Shown here: piece by piece, positions 34,146 to 46,839 of the stretch
Layout: every line of letters begins with the position of its first letter
How positions within the stretch are numbered: the first letter of the stretch is position 1
From: Ancistrus triradiatus
Taxonomy: Eukaryota; Chordata; Actinopteri; Siluriformes; Loricariidae
Direction: 5' to 3'
Assembly (NCBI GenBank): GCA_025084515.1
Contig: JAJAGP010002224.1
Span: forward strand, 1-64,000
Length of the DNA: 64,000 nucleotides
Made by a program: the position numbers and the translations under genes
The notes under the pieces: model-generated
What the model was told of the DNA's origin: nothing
The model's database searches: none
What the model saw: only the letters and a program-made list of their open reading frames with translations

Positions 34146-35967
34146 TATTCGAAAGCACACTACCTTACGCAATACGCTTTTAGCTCATTTTTGGTCTAGA
34201 GACTAATTTGGCTTTCTTGTGGAAAATATCCTTTATAATTACATTACAGTAGCCTAATAAGACTATGAATATGGTAATGTCTGGTGAATGACCTGTTTCA
34301 CAGAACGTAATCCAAATGTTAAACTGCACATACCTGTACAGTTATAATCATGTGGTAGTAACTGTTGGAAGGTAATATCACATTAGTATTTGTTATAATA
34401 AAGGACGTTTGTGTATCTACTTACAAATCGGCCTAAACAATCAGTGTAAATCAAATATAAATCATTGAGTAATAAAAGTGATCCTTGATATCAAACAATA
34501 AAGCAGAAGGTTATTTTGTAGTCCTGATTGCTAGTAGGTAAGAAATCCATAGTTAAATGCTGCACATATTCCAAATGATAGTGTAATTGGCAGCAGCCTT
34601 GAATAAAAAGAAACAGTAATTACTGGCAGCTTACAGATTCCAAAAAGGCACACATTGTTTTCTAAAAAAATCTTATTATCAAAAATAAGCATTAAGAATT
34701 GCATTAGGTATTCCATAGGGATGAAGCAGATCAAAATTAGCTTTTGTGCAGCTCACCAAAAACCATAATCATTAGTTTCCCATTACAGTTGAGGCCCATT
34801 TCATTATAGGATATAGGTCTGGATCCACAGATCCCTATATATAGTACAACAATTCAGACACACTTTGTACTGTAGATGATTTAAACTAGATCTTAATTGT
34901 GCCTGTCATTCTCAAACATGTTTGGCTACAGCTCCTCATTTTACTGATATTTTAAGGCAAGTATCAATCATTTAAATGTGATCAATTATGAATATTGTAT
35001 ATTATTTTATATGTCAAATTAACGTATATTGATAGTTCTAATTACATTCTACTTGTAAATGCCTCCATGTGAGAATCAGTACTTAAGGTTAAATTTCATG
35101 ACACAACACTGATGCATTACCATGTCACAGTTTCACAGAAACAAGTAGTGAAATCACATGAGAGAAAGCGATGGCTGTTTTTGAAGCTGGAAGCATAAAC
35201 CTTTCTTTTGTTGGTCTGCAGTGATTGAGTGTGTGCACCTAAAGTTCAAACCCAGTGACTATAGAGAATATTGGTGGGACAAACTTTGCCCGATCATATT
35301 GGCCATATTGTGCATTTTTATATAGGTCCTAAAACAGGAACAGGAAGCCAATGGGATTTCAGCTGGTACAAGAGGACATGTATAAAGAGGACAAATACCA
35401 GTGGCAACTGGTACTACTGCAAATACAGTAATGCTTTTATCCTGGAATAAAAATCATATGTTATTCCTATCAGTGTCAATACTAGTTATATTTCACACAT
35501 CTTTATAGTGGCATCACCAGTGTTCTGAGATTTTAGCCCACTGTTGAACTAACTGAGTGTCATCAGCCAGAGTTTGTGGGTGCCATTCAACACCTGCTGT
35601 TCTAAATAACCCCACATAATTTCAGTGGGAATTGAGGTCTGATGATTTTTGCTGGATTTTTGTTGATCCTTCTTGAACTTCCTTTAAGGTTATCTTTGGC
35701 AATACTAAATGCAAAAACATAGTTTTGCTTCTGTCTTATAAACTCATTTAACAAAACACTTTCTCTGTTAGCATATTCTGAACCCACTTAAGGAGCTGGC
35801 CAACAACTCATAAACTGGATTTATCGGTTTTAAACAAGTGTGATCTATTGACAATGAACTGGCAGGCACTGTAAGGAACTATTGGTGGATGTGTCATTTT
35901 TTGTGCCTTTTGTGACAGAGATTAAATAAAAACTAATATTTAACATGATTTTTACTGTGCACCTCTA
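34146..35967. other. Intron sequence, nothing recognised
   Basis: AT-rich copine intron. No exon, SINE or transposon end was identified. Confidence 0.5.
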
Positions 35968-37295
35968 GAGTGGTGTTCTAAAGTTCGTGAACCCTTTAGA
36001 ATTTTCTGTCTTTCTACATATATAAGGCCTACATCAACATCAGATTTGGCTAAAAGTACATAAAGAGAACTCAATTAAACAAATGACCTAAAATATAACT
36101 GACATTTATTTGAATGTCAGATCCAATATTACATATCTGTGAGTGGAAAAAATATGTGACTATTTGCTTTCAGTACTTGACGTGACAGCAATACCTGCTC
36201 AATGATTTCAGTAACTGTTGATCAGTCCCGCATATTAGTTTGATTGAAATTTTCTCTGGAATGTTGGTGGGTTTCTTCACATGGACTGCTCTTCCTTTCA
36301 CAACTTTTCATTGGACTAAGGTCAGGACTGTGCTTAGGGTCGTTGTCTTGCTGCATGACCCACCTTCTCTTGAGATTCAGTTCACAGACATATGTCAAGA
36401 CATTTACCTTTAGACTTTGCTGATATAGTTCATTATTCATTGTTCCATCAATGATGCGAACCATAATGGCCTAGATGCAGCAAAACAGGCCCAAACCATG
36501 ATACCTCTGCCACCATGTTTCACAGATGGGATAAGGTTCTTACACTGGAATGCAGTGTTTTCCTTTCTCCAGACATCACTCTACTGGATTTTCATCTGGA
36601 TTCTCCATAGACAAACAGTGGCAAAAAATGGGTTGTACTGATACCCTAGAGATTCTCAATATGACACATTTACTTTATAGTTTTCCACTTCCAACAACCA
36701 CTTCCACTTCCACTTCCATCATCTTTCTGCCCTGCTGTCCATAAAGCCCCTAGACAATAGGTTTGTGAACTTTAATTGAGAACTTGGCTGGCTTGCGCAG
36801 AACCTCCATCAGACACCTTGAACATGCATATAATGCCAAAAAAGAGTTAGGGCTTACTGTCTAACATCAGATACTTCACAGTCATGTTCCAAAATTAGTA
36901 TAAAGCAAAGAAGAAAAATAAAGGCTGTTGTAGCAGCAAAGGTGTGGGGCAAACTCCATATTAACACTCATGTTTTGGATGTCATATTTTGGGTGTCTAG
37001 AAAAGTTCCCTGTTCTTGGAATACAACAGAGCGCCTACTCACACCTGACTGTCATCCCATTGATTGAAAACACCAGACTCTCTAATTTCACTATCAATTT
37101 AAATTGCTAATCCTAGAGGTTCACATACTTTTGCCACTCCCATATATGTCATTCTGGATAACTTCCCCAATCAGTAAATGACCAAACATAATATTATTGT
37201 CTCATTTCTCTTTACCTACTTTATCTACTATTTAGGACTATATATGCAGAAATACAGAAACCTCTAAAACGTTCACAAACTTTCAAGCACCACTG
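35968..37295 (-). mobile_element. Tc1-like element, family B copy 1 (decayed)
   Basis: Left end GTGGTGTTCTAAAGTTCGTG and right end (other strand) CAGTGGTGCTTGAAAGTTTG are inverted repeats of the family also seen at 48,098 and 60,810. The minus strand shows transposase pieces: IIDGTMNNELYQQSLK, LNLKRRWVMQQDNDPKHS (second aspartate) and SPDLSPMKS. A deletion joins DPKHS to PDLSP, removing about 20 codons, so the catalytic core is broken. The N-terminal half is largely missing. Confidence 0.82.
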
Positions 37296-39159
37296 TCCCG
37301 TTGTCCATATAATCTCTAGTGTTTCTAACTCTGTCAAATCATAATACTTCTCAAACACAATTAACTAAACAATTAATCAACAAGGCTGCAAATGCACTTT
37401 TTAATATTTCAGTGAGATAGCAAAAACTCAGTAGAGTGATGTGAATTGTCTACGACATGACAATGGTTGGATGTAACCATGCACATAATTATTAAATGAA
37501 TGTGGTTTCATTTAGCCTCCATGTTACAATTATTGCTTTGTTGCTGCCACACATCCTGTCAAAAATTGCAACAGAATCATCTATAAGACTTTGCAGAGCT
37601 AGTATAATGGTTTTACTCTATTTGATTCTCACTCTTTGTGCTAGTAATGTTCTGTCTACAACAGAACTTGAATGAGATAGCAGAATAAGGCGAGAAAAAA
37701 GAGACAGCAAACGATTGATCTAGAAGAAAACTGAGAGAGGAAACCTAATGAGAAAAATGTGAGATACAGATAAAATCACATAGCAGTATCTTTCCAAAGT
37801 AATGCCTATCCCAGATAACATAGTGCACAGGCATAAAAGCACCACTTCATCACAGCAGGGGTCACAGATGTACCCCCAACCTCCACTCCCTCAGACACAG
37901 CCAATTGTGCCTGTATTTGACTCCCAACCTGGCCAGAAGGCACTGCTGGAATTAAACCCAGGTCACCTTAAGGTCTGGAATTGGCACTGGCAGATGTATA
38001 CCCTGGTGAGGATGTCAATCAACTGGCGAGTTCTGTAACCACACCAATCACTTTAAGCCCAGTTCCTGAGGAACCCCAGCATCAGATGGGATTTAGCATC
38101 AGATCAGGGGCAAGCCTCCAAACAGCCCTTAGACCCTATCCTCTTTTTGAAACACCCTCTCACAGATGACACCAAATTCATAAAGTAATCCATATTTAAG
38201 CAGGCTACAGATGCGTGAGCTGCTGATAACATAATTAGCTCATTTTAAAATAATAACTGCTGAAACAACTAAGTGAAAAATGTCATTTACATGTCATTAT
38301 TTGCACTGTGGCACATTTGTTTGGCTCGCTAGGCATAACCAGTCAGCAGCCACTACTCTTGCTAGCTACAGCAACAAGTAAGTTATGCTGGTGACAAAGC
38401 TGATTAGATACCTCAGGTACTGGCACTGGAAGCTTTGGATCTGGATTGGTGGCCAGCAGAAAAGCTATGTTCCTGTTCTCACTTTTGGTACCAAAAGCTA
38501 TGTCACATTAGCACTGAAAATACTGATCAGATTTACTGATGTGCAGGTACTGTGCATGCTATAATGTATACAATGTTACAACAACACAGAATCATTTTGC
38601 AAAGAATATTATTTTTTATGTAGCAAAGAAATGAGTTATATTAAAGAACTCCATTAGATATGTTCAAATTCCATAATTCTCAGTATCTGATCTTTTATTT
38701 GAAATCTATCCATGTTCTCTACACTGGGGAAATCATTCGACCCTATATAATAAAAAAAGAAAAAACAACTGCTATATATCAAAACCAATAAAACTGCTCT
38801 TCTATGTTGCTAGTAGAAAAGGTGTGTTTCTGCAGTGTTAGCACCTACAGAGAATGTCTCACTGCCACAGATAGCAGCTATAAATTGCTGCAGAAGCAAT
38901 CTGTTTCACAGCCCACTATAGAATTCAGATAACTATCAGCATCTTTGTGCTGTGGATGAAGTAAACTAAGCAGAATGAGGAGTAAACACAGGTGTGTTTA
39001 CAGAGACTTTGCACTGCCTTAATAGAAGAAGAAATCAGAGTAGAATTGAGGAAGACTGAAGCCATGAATAAACCATTTAATTGACTCGATGGACAGTTTC
39101 TTTGCTTTTGGGATTCTAACCCATAGTGATCAAATGCATATGTTTGTGTGGTTTTCAAC
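37296..39159. other. Intron sequence, nothing recognised
   Basis: No repeat ends recognised. The stretch 37,800-38,170 is more C-rich than its surroundings and has short open frames, but without any known motif. Confidence 0.45.
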
Positions 39160-39258
39160 CTGTTTTCCATCCATGGCTGCCTTCATTTCTTTGAAAGTGG
39201 TCTGGAATTCTCCAATGAAATCATGCTTTCCATTTGAGTCCCAGTCCCAAACTGTACA
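39160..39258 (-). CDS. cpne4: Copine exon in second C2 domain (most 5' exon in window)
   Basis: Exon of 99 bp, 33 codons, reading CTVWDWDSNGKHDFIGEFQ, then TTFKEMKAAMDGKQ. The VWDWDSNGKHDFIGEF segment contains the C2 DWDxxGxHDFIG calcium-loop aspartates. Acceptor TTTTCAG before 39,258, donor GTTGAA after 39,160, which is a weak donor compared with the others. Phase 0 at both ends. The preceding exon, expected to encode the earlier C2B strands, was not found up to 64,000. Confidence 0.94.
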
Positions 39259-39928
39259 CTGAAAACAGAAAATAAAACGAACGCAGTCAGACAGGTCACA
39301 AAGGCAGACAAAGTGACTATTCTTATATTATTGTTTCTTTGTGAGAAACATTTAGCACATCATGACCAATTACTTAACCGCTATCATGCTTCACTGCTTT
39401 TAATACTGAGTTAAGCGCAGTCTGACAGAGTTAATATTCAGTTAAATTGACATTGATGGACACATTATCTAATTACAATGAACCACTTCCATTTGCAGCT
39501 ATCAAATCCTTTAATGTAAATAATATATACAGTAAGTTTGGTCTAGATCGATTTTCTGTGACACTAGCCAAGTCTACACTATATATTAGTAACAATGGCC
39601 ATTCTTAATGTCAGTGTAAATCTCAATTTCATTCAAGTGTTCATAACTATGGTGTCATTTTCCTTTCATGCTCCGGTGTCATATAAAGGCACAACTGACT
39701 GTGTCTGACAGAGGGGGAGGCCCGTCAGGGGATCAGTCGCTGGCACTGAAACAGTGACCATTTAAAAAATTATTTAAGCTAATTAATTTAACAAGAACCA
39801 CACCAGTATAATAGTAAAACGTATAACTAACAAACTTAAGCCCTGTGTCCATGTAGAGGACAAGTGCATGCTGTCTGATGTACATAGTGAATATGTGCTG
39901 TCTTAAATACAATACAGCTAATGAAAGG
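39259..39928. other. Intron sequence, nothing recognised
   Basis: AT-rich sequence upstream of the copine exon; no recognisable exon or repeat. Confidence 0.5.
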
Positions 39929-39976
39929 CTCTCTCTCTCTCTCTCTCTCTCCCCCTCTCTCTCTCTCTCTTACTCA

Positions 39977-40059
<83 letters not shown>
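39929..40059. repeat. (CT)n followed by (CA)n compound microsatellite
   Basis: CT run with a short interruption up to 39,970, then CA from 39,975 to 40,059. Confidence 0.97.
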
Positions 40060-40061
<2 letters not shown>

Positions 40062-40355
40062 CCGTTGTGGAGGCCCACAAGACTGATGACTACTGCAGCC
40101 AATTAATGCTACACCTACACCTACCCTTAACCCTACCCTTAACCCCAACCTTAACCCCAGCAACCTAAAGCAAATTTTCTGCAACTTTGGTTTTTCAAAA
40201 CAAAGTTGCAGTTTTTGTGAAAAAAAGCAGTTAACCTCATGGGGACAAACAAAATGTCCCCATATGTCAAAAATGTTACATCTTTCTATCGTTGTGAGAC
40301 ATTTGACCCCAACAATGTAATATAAACATGGGCACACACACACACACACACACAC
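40060..40355. mobile_element. Unclassified DNA repeat with telomere-like words next to (CA)n
   Basis: Starts CCGTTGTGGAGGCCC after the CA tract, contains degenerate CCCTTAACCCTACCC words (40,125-40,160) and GGGGACAAACAAAATGTCCC near 40,239, a short self-complementary box. Ends in a second CA run at 40,332-40,353. The beginning matches 61,033-61,105 (ATTGTGGGGACC, GACAATTAATGC), so this is a dispersed element rather than true telomeric DNA. Confidence 0.55.
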
Positions 40356-40444
40356 TGGCTGGTTGGCTGGGGACGAAGTGCCGCCAAGGACTTTCCTGCG
40401 TAGACTCAGGATCCTGGAGTGACTCTTTGTATCGGAAAACTTAA

Positions 40445-40742
40445 TGCAGATGTGCATATTTTACATTTTATTTGAACTATCACGTCAACACTTATCAGTT
40501 TAGATAAATTAGTTTCATTCTTAATTTATCATCTTCGTCGTCCAAGGAGGTTGGGTCCCTTTTTGAGTCTTGGTCCTCCCAAGGCTTCTTTCTCATAACA
40601 CTTAGGGAGTTTTTCCTTGCCACTGTCGCCTTAGGCTTGCTCAGTTTGGGATTGAACGTAGTTATTAGGAGTTAATCTAAACTTGTGAAGTTACTTTGAG
40701 AAAATGCTCCATTGTAAAAAGCGCTATATACATAAATCTGAC

Positions 40743-40774
<32 letters not shown>
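40445..40774 (+). mobile_element. 3' end of an L2/CR1-type LINE, heavily 5'-truncated
   Basis: Contains CCAAGGAGGTTGGGTCCC, TTTTTCCTTGCCACTGTCG and AAAAAGCGCTATATACATAA, the same order as in the longer LINE at 56.3-56.5 kb. Ends in a CA tract (40,745-40,774). Only the 3' untranslated region is present. Confidence 0.8.
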
Positions 40775-40778
<4 letters not shown>

Positions 40779-41130
40779 AAAAAGTCAAATGTACAGCATC
40801 ACTCTTCAAGAAGTAATAAATTACCAGATGCAAGAATTAATCACTGGGTGGGCACATAGTGCATGTGTGTTTGTGTGTGTGCAGGAAGACAGCACTGTGT
40901 AGTCTAGCTGTTGATGAATCATTGATGCAGAGACATTAGTGGGGGGTAATCAAAATGTGAAGGCCATTTAAAATATTAATACAAAGATGCTGTGGTTGAC
41001 TTTTCAATCGCCTGAGTTAAAGATACCATTTCCACCCAGTTCTGAGACCCATTATCTGCCTTTTGTATACAGCTTATACACACAAAAGACCTAAAACAAC
41101 CTTGGAATGGACAAATACTGGTAATATGTT
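40775..41130. other. Unique sequence, nothing recognised
   Basis: No gene or repeat end recognised between the LINE tail and the next Tc1 element. Confidence 0.5.
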
Positions 41131-42623
41131 CAGTGGGGCAAAAAAGTATTTAGTCAGACACTGGTCTGTAATTTTCATCATAGGTACACTTCAACTATGA
41201 GAGACAAATTGAGAAAAAAATCCAGGAAATCACATTCTAGGATTTTTAAAGAATTTAATTGTTAATCATGGTGGACAATAAGTATTTGGTCACCCACAAA
41301 CACAGACCTGTAACTTCTTTAAGAAGCTCTTCTGTCCTCCACTTGTTACATGTAGTAATGGCACCTGTTTGACCTAGTTATCTGTATAAAAGACACCTGT
41401 CCACAGCCTCAAACAGTCAGACTCCAAACTCAACCATTGGCCAAGACCAAAGAGCTGTCAAAGGACACCAGGAAGAAAATTGCAGACCTGCAGCAGGCTG
41501 GGAAGAATGAATCTACAATAAGCAAGCAGGTTGGTGTGAATAAATCAACTGTGGGAGCAATTGTAAGGAAATAGAAGACATACAAAACCATCGATAATCT
41601 CCCTCGATCTGGGGCTCCACGCAAGATCTCATCCCGTGGGGTCAAAATGATCATGAGAACGGTGAGCAAACATCCCAGAACTACACGGAGGGACCTGATG
41701 AATGACCTGCAGAGAGCTGGGACCAAAGTAACAAGGCCATCATCAGTAACACACTACGACGAGAGGGACTCAGATCCTGCAGTGCCAGGCGTGTCCCCCT
41801 GTTTAAGCCAGTACATGTCCAGGCTCATCTGAAGTTTGCCCGAAAGCATATGGATTATCCAGAAGAGGACTGGGAGAATATCATGTGGTCAGATGAAACC
41901 ACAATAGAATTTTTGGGTAAAAACTCAACTCGTCGTGTTTGGAGGAAGAAGAACATCCCAAGAACACCATACCTACTGTGAAGCATGGAGGTGGAAACAT
42001 CATGCTTTGGGGCTGTTTTTCTACAGAGGGGACAGGACGACTGATCCGTGTTAAGGGAAGAATGAACGAGGCCATTTATCGTGAGATTTTAAGCCAAAAC
42101 CTCCTTCCATCAGTGAGAGCCTTGAAGTTGGAACGTGGCTGGGTCTTCCACCATGACAACGATCCCAAACACACCGGACAACAAAGGTGTGGCTCCGTAA
42201 AAAGCATTTCAAGGTCCTGGAGTGGCCTAGCCAGTCTCCAGACCTCAACCCCATAGAAAATTTGTGGAGGGAGTTGCCGTGTTGCCCCAAAACATCACTG
42301 CTCTAGAGGAGATCTGCATGGAGGAATGGGCCAAAATACCAGCTACAGTGTGTGCAGACGTACAGAAAACATTTGACCTCTGGCGTTGCCAAGAAAGGTT
42401 ATGTTACAAAGTATGAAATTGAACTTGACCAAATACTTATTTTTCACCATAATTTACAATTAAATTCTTTAAAAATCCTACAATGTGATTTCCTGGATTT
42501 TTTTTTCTCATTTTGCCTCTCATAGTTGACGTGTACCTATGACGAAAATTACAGACCCTCTCATCTTTCTAAGTAGGAGAACTTGCACAATCAGTGGCTG
42601 ACTAAATACGTTTTGCCCCATTG
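41131..42623 (+). mobile_element. Tc1-like element, family A copy 3 (longest)
   Basis: Left end CAGTGGGGCAAAAAAGTATT and right end ACGTTTTGCCCCATTG, with TA on the right. The plus strand carries the whole transposase layout: KSCQRTPGRKLQTC-type frame-shifted start, VGVNKSTVGAIV (helix-turn-helix), GAPRKISSRGVKMIM, MNDLQRAGTKVT, EDWENIMWSDETTIEFLG (first aspartate), KHGGGNIMLWGCFSTEGTG, HHDNDPKHT (second aspartate) and SPDLNPIENLWRE (glutamate). The gene is split by several frameshifts and a stop, so it is inactive. Confidence 0.9.
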
Positions 42624-42849
42624 TATATTCAGCTTTAAATTCTCCTATCTGTTTTTTCCTGTGGTATCATTCCAATTGTTCGCTTTCTAGTAATATAGTC
42701 CCAGACAACCTATGTTATTATATTATTAAAAAAATCAAAAAACAACTCTGTAAGAGTCATATATGCTCCGAGATTCTACAGTTGTGAATACCTTCATAGA
42801 CCTACTGACCTTCCTGTTTTACAAATTATGTTTCGTAACTGGAGTAGTT

Positions 42850-44155
42850 AGCATCCAGTGGCCTAGTACCTCAGCACATTAGCTCCATAATTGGGCACAC
42901 TAATCCCAAATTTTTGCGCGTGCGCTCCGTATTTGAGCATGCTAGCTCAGTACTTGAGCCGGTAGCATCGAGTAACCCTGTGATTGAGCACACTAGCTCA
43001 GTACCTAAGCCGATAGCGTCTCATAGCCCTGCGCTTGAGCATGCTAGCTCAGTACCTGAGCAGATACCATCTAGTAACCTTGAGTTTGTGCATGTTGGCT
43101 CCATATGTGAGCACACTAGCTGTGTAGAAGAGCAGTTAGCGTCTCGTAGCTCAGTCTCTGAGCCGTTAGCGCTCAGAGACCCAGTATCTGAGTATGTGAG
43201 CTCAACTTTCGAGCATGTTAGTCTCATATCTGGGTCTGCTAGCTCAGAATCTGAGCCCGCTGTGCCTCATAGTTCTGTAGATGAACTGTTAACTTCCTGT
43301 AGCACAGTACCGGAGCAGTTGGTGTCTAGTAGTCCAGTATTTCAGCGCATTAGCACCATATGTGAGCGCACGAACTAGCTCCATAGAGGAGCCATTAGCA
43401 ACCCGTAGCCCCGTATTTGAACATGTTAGCATCATGAAGGAATACCCTAAATTCGTAGCTCAGCACGTTAGCTCTGTGTTTAAGTCATTGGCGCTGCCTG
43501 GCTCTTTGTCTGAGCCCGTCATGCTCTTTGGTTTGGTATACGAGCAAGCTGATTCTGTGCCCGAGTTTGTAGGTTCCGTGAATGCGCCGTTAGCGTAATA
43601 TAGTTTGGCATTCGAAGACGATGTGCCCTTTAAGTTTGTGTCTGAGCATGTTAACGCCGTAGACGTGTCATTAACATCCTATAGTTCTGTATCTGAGCGC
43701 GTCGCACCTTCTGGTTTCGTATCCGAGCATGTTGATGCTGTATCTGAGTTCGCTAGGTCCATGTCTGAATCATTAGCATCGTAGAGTTCTGTATCTGAGA
43801 ATGTCGCGCCTTCTGGTTTCGTGTCCGAGCATGTTGATGCTGTATCTGGATTCGTTGGTTCTGTGTCTGAATTGTTAGCTTCGCATAGTTCTGTAGCACT
43901 TTCTGGTTCCGTGGTTGAGCTTGTTAGCTCCGGTCCTGAGTTTGGTGATTCTGTGTCTGAATCATTAACTTCATATAGTTCTATATCCAAGCGCGCCATG
44001 CCTTTTGGTTTCGTGTCTGAGCTCTGTATCTGAATTTGTTAACTCCGTGTCCTTGCAGGTCACGCAACATAGTCCAGTATCTGAGTTTGTGGTAACCCAT
44101 AGTTTTTTGTAACCCATAGTTAGTTGTAGGAGCTCTAGCTTCGACTCGGGCTCCA
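42850..44155 (+). repeat. Coding tandem array of a third LTR-type element (10-residue units)
   Basis: Degenerate 30-bp units with words such as TAGCTCAGTACCTGAGC and GTTAGCGTCTCGTAGC. Open frames on the plus strand at 42,914-43,378, 43,362-43,598 and 43,821-44,033 read blocks like SSVPKPIASH, SPALEHASSV, SSVSEPLALR, DPVSEYVSST. The unit length is 10 codons as in the array at 7.6-8.8 kb, and the words are related to it and to 52.3-52.9 kb. It runs up to a purine-rich tract and an LTR-like segment. Confidence 0.75.
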
Positions 44156-44156
44156 T

Positions 44157-44460
44157 GAGGGGGGAAATTTGTCACAGGTCCTCCCCAGACCTCCACACCT
44201 TATGCCCCTCCTTGCCGCTGGGGGGCAGTTTTGTCCGCTCCGTTTGTGGTGCTCCGCTGGACAGTGGAGCACCAGAAGAAGAAGCTAGGGCCCTTGCACC
44301 AAGTGAACTCAGTCGGTAGAGACTGTATATAAGCAGGGCCCTAGCTCCAGAACAGTGCGGAGGATTGTTTGATCCACAGACCTCCTGACTGTTGCAGCGT
44401 TTCGGCGGATGTCTTCCGCTTCCGTGTCTCGTGTTTTTCGCTTGCGCTTTCACGCCGATG
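44157..44460 (+). repeat. Polypurine tract and probable LTR with promoter-like box
   Basis: GAGGGGGGAAA at 44,157-44,167 is a good polypurine tract, followed at once by TGTCACAGGTCC, a TG start as expected of a 3' LTR. At about 44,327 lies GTATATAAGCAGGG, a TATA-type box, followed by a stretch that would be the transcribed R/U5 part. The LTR end and any target duplication were not found, and no partner LTR is seen left of the array. Confidence 0.55.
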
Positions 44461-44760
44461 GGAAATTATGTCTCGCGGTAAGCATAATAAGGTGCATAAT
44501 CAATGCACCTTATTATAAGGCATATTAGGGCTGTGTGTCAGTACGCACAAAATGAAAAAAAAAGTGAAACAAAAAAGCATAAGCATTGAGTCCTTTGTGC
44601 AGCATGAGAAGCCAAAAATTAGTGCTTCACATCATTAGTACATTTATTATAAGGCTTATTAGGGCTGTGTGTCAGCGCACACAAAACGAAACCAAAGAAA
44701 GACACAAAGGTGTGGGAATACCCTATCACATATGTACAACAGTGAAGTGTGCTGTGCTGT
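44461..44760. repeat. Short palindrome and 40-bp direct repeats
   Basis: ATAATAAGGTGCAT at 44,484-44,497 pairs perfectly with 44,503-44,516 around the loop AATCA. Then a segment containing TATTAGGGCTGTGTGTCAG occurs twice, near 44,524 and 44,658, about 135 bp apart. Function unknown; it may be part of the LTR or leader of the same element. Confidence 0.7.
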
Positions 44761-44764
44761 GTGA

Positions 44765-44970
44765 GAAGGTATGACGAAAGCGTGCCGGAGCTCTGTTTGC
44801 GCTCACACTACATACGTACCATGTACGAGTCCAGCAAATCGCGCTCTGGATCACCTAATTGGCTAGTGTGAGTGCGACTGGGAGCACTCACACTAGCCAA
44901 ACAAACCTTGCTCGGATACCAAATGCACTCGAGCGCGGTTTGAACTGCCTAGTGTGAGTACACCCTATGA
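44765..44970. mobile_element. MITE-like inverted repeat
   Basis: TTGGCTAGTGTGAGTGC and its exact inverse GCACTCACACTAGCCAA lie at about 44,860-44,902, only 8 bases apart. The outer parts CTCACACTACATACG and CTAGTGTGAGTACACCC form a further inverted match, so the whole unit is symmetric, as in non-autonomous DNA elements of fish. Confidence 0.6.
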
Positions 44971-45110
44971 GTGTGTGAGTGTATGTGCCCTATGATGGAT
45001 TGGCACCCTGTCTAGGGTTGTTCCTGCCTTGTGCCCTATGCCGCTTGCTGTCCTGTTCAGGGTTCAGGGATAAGAAAATGAAAGAATGAATGGATAAAAA
45101 GTGTCATTCG
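44971..45110 (+). mobile_element. SINE 3' body
   Basis: TGTGCCCTATGATGGATTGG continuing CACCCTGTCTAGGGTTG and ending in GAATGAATGGATAA is the 3' part of a widespread fish SINE. The tRNA head is absent here. Confidence 0.65.
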
Positions 45111-45149
45111 ATTATTGCCTAAGTCATGTTCATTCTTCAACTTCTGAAC

Positions 45150-45285
45150 TGTCCCAGTGTTGCAAAGTGGCAGAAGCCCCGCTGTGGCCCCGATCACCCT
45201 GAGGAAGATGGCTCCACAGGAGACTGAGGCTTTTGTGGAGCTGTTTGAGAATGGCAAGCAGCAGCTTGTGGGTGATTGAAACAGG
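45150..45285 (+). pseudogene. Possible gag/SCAN-like fragment
   Basis: One plus frame reads TLRKMAPQETEAFVELFE then NGKQQLVGD and a stop. The pattern LxKMxPxxxxEAFxxxFE is found at the start of SCAN domains and related gypsy gag proteins. Only about 35 codons are visible, so this is tentative. Confidence 0.3.
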
Positions 45286-45289
45286 ATTG

Positions 45290-46835
45290 GGACAGCAATC
45301 TACTTCCTCTGGTGTCGGTGCTCGGCCCCCGAACAACATTGGTTGCAAATGCAAATGCTGCATTTGGCCAGCTTTTTGTCTTTACATTTACAGATATAGG
45401 TTTATAAGTTATGTTCAGACAATGTCAGTTTGAATATATGTTGGTTTATTATTAAAGTTATTATCATCCTTAATCCAATCCTTATAATACCTTGCCATAT
45501 ACATTAGCTGTAGTACAGCAGTAGTAATGACACACAAAACAGCGAAGCCTCTGGTACAGAAAGTTGTATTAAACAGAAGCAATGTTTCATTATATGTTTT
45601 ATTATGCACATGCAACATCAACATCAGCAGACTGTATACTGAGCAATATTTGGCTGGTGCTGCACTCTTTATAAGCACTGAGATGATGATGACAGGCAGA
45701 CTTTAAAAGTCAGAACTGCATGTGTATCGCGGGACATTTCTGGATTGGCTTCTATTTGAGAATTACTTTTTATTTTCTATTTGTGTATAAGCTGATACAC
45801 TACAGGGGAAGGGACAGTGGGACAATGACAAAGCCTGCATCTAGGCAAAGCAGCACAGCAGAGTTAAATGCATAACCTCATGCACACTCCACAATTTCTA
45901 AAATATTCGTCAAATGCTTGCATCGTAAATACAACATTAAATTAATTACATAAAAAGCAGTTTCTCATTTCATAAATGGAATGTGTGTGAAAGAGAGAGT
46001 GAGAGAGAGAGCTTGGCGGAGTAAGCAAAGGCTGTACGAATCAGTGCGCTGCAAACACCTCTACAGTGAGATAAGATTTTATCCATCTTACAAAAAAAAA
46101 AAATTTATACATAAATATGTGGAGGTACATTTTTATATAAAATAAATGACTTTATAATATGTGAATTAAATGAAACACTGCAGTATATTGGATATTGAGT
46201 CAATAATTGTACAGTATCACATAAGGCATTAAGTATGGTATTATATGGACAACGTCCAGGCCACATAATGTGCAATTTCACAGAACATAATGTGGACCAC
46301 ACACTACATTCCCATATTCCTGCCATAGGTGGCTATTTGATTTGAAGCACAATGAGGAGATTGCTGGATGGAGATGAGGTGTGTGAATGTTGATATTCAT
46401 AAATACCCAGTGATGGTAGTAATTCTGGAAGATCAGAAACAATCAAGGTTATATGGGAGAAAACCTGGGGTATCTTAGATGCCATCTGTGACCATTGGGA
46501 GGAACCTTCATGTAGCAAACATGACATTCAATAATGGACTGTACCAGGATATACAATTAAGGTATGCCACCTCAACATCCTGAAAATATGGAGGGCGGCT
46601 CCTGAATCTCCTACAGCCTGAGTGTGTGTGTCGTTACAGTCCTCTGTAGCTTATGCGACAGTGATGCCACAAGAACTAAAGACAGACATTCTGCTCTAGT
46701 CCCAGTGAAGCCAGCTCTCATCATCCCAAAGAGCAGGTTTGTTACACATACAACATAAATTTTCAGCTGTGTTTTTGCCTCTACTGGGTCACATAAACCT
46801 TAGAAAACATCACACTTAGACGCACAACCACCCCC
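45290..46835. other. No gene recognised
   Basis: Mostly AT-rich. 46,240-46,305 is similar to 13,675-13,745, and a purine-rich GAGAGA run lies near 45,995-46,012. The last 250 bases may be the upstream part of the pol relic that follows. Confidence 0.45.
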
Positions 46836-46839
46836 TGAC

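Noticed and set aside
37802..38169. Small protein genes with proline-rich open frames
   Set aside because: Short, overlapping in different frames and without motif or neighbouring exon structure.
39921..40106. Open frames of Thr-His and Leu-Ser repeats over the CT/CA tract
   Set aside because: Direct translation of a microsatellite; no coding evidence.
40125..40160. Telomere-like CCCTTAACCC words
   Set aside because: They are degenerate, short and part of a dispersed repeat next to (CA)n, so they do not indicate an internal telomere.
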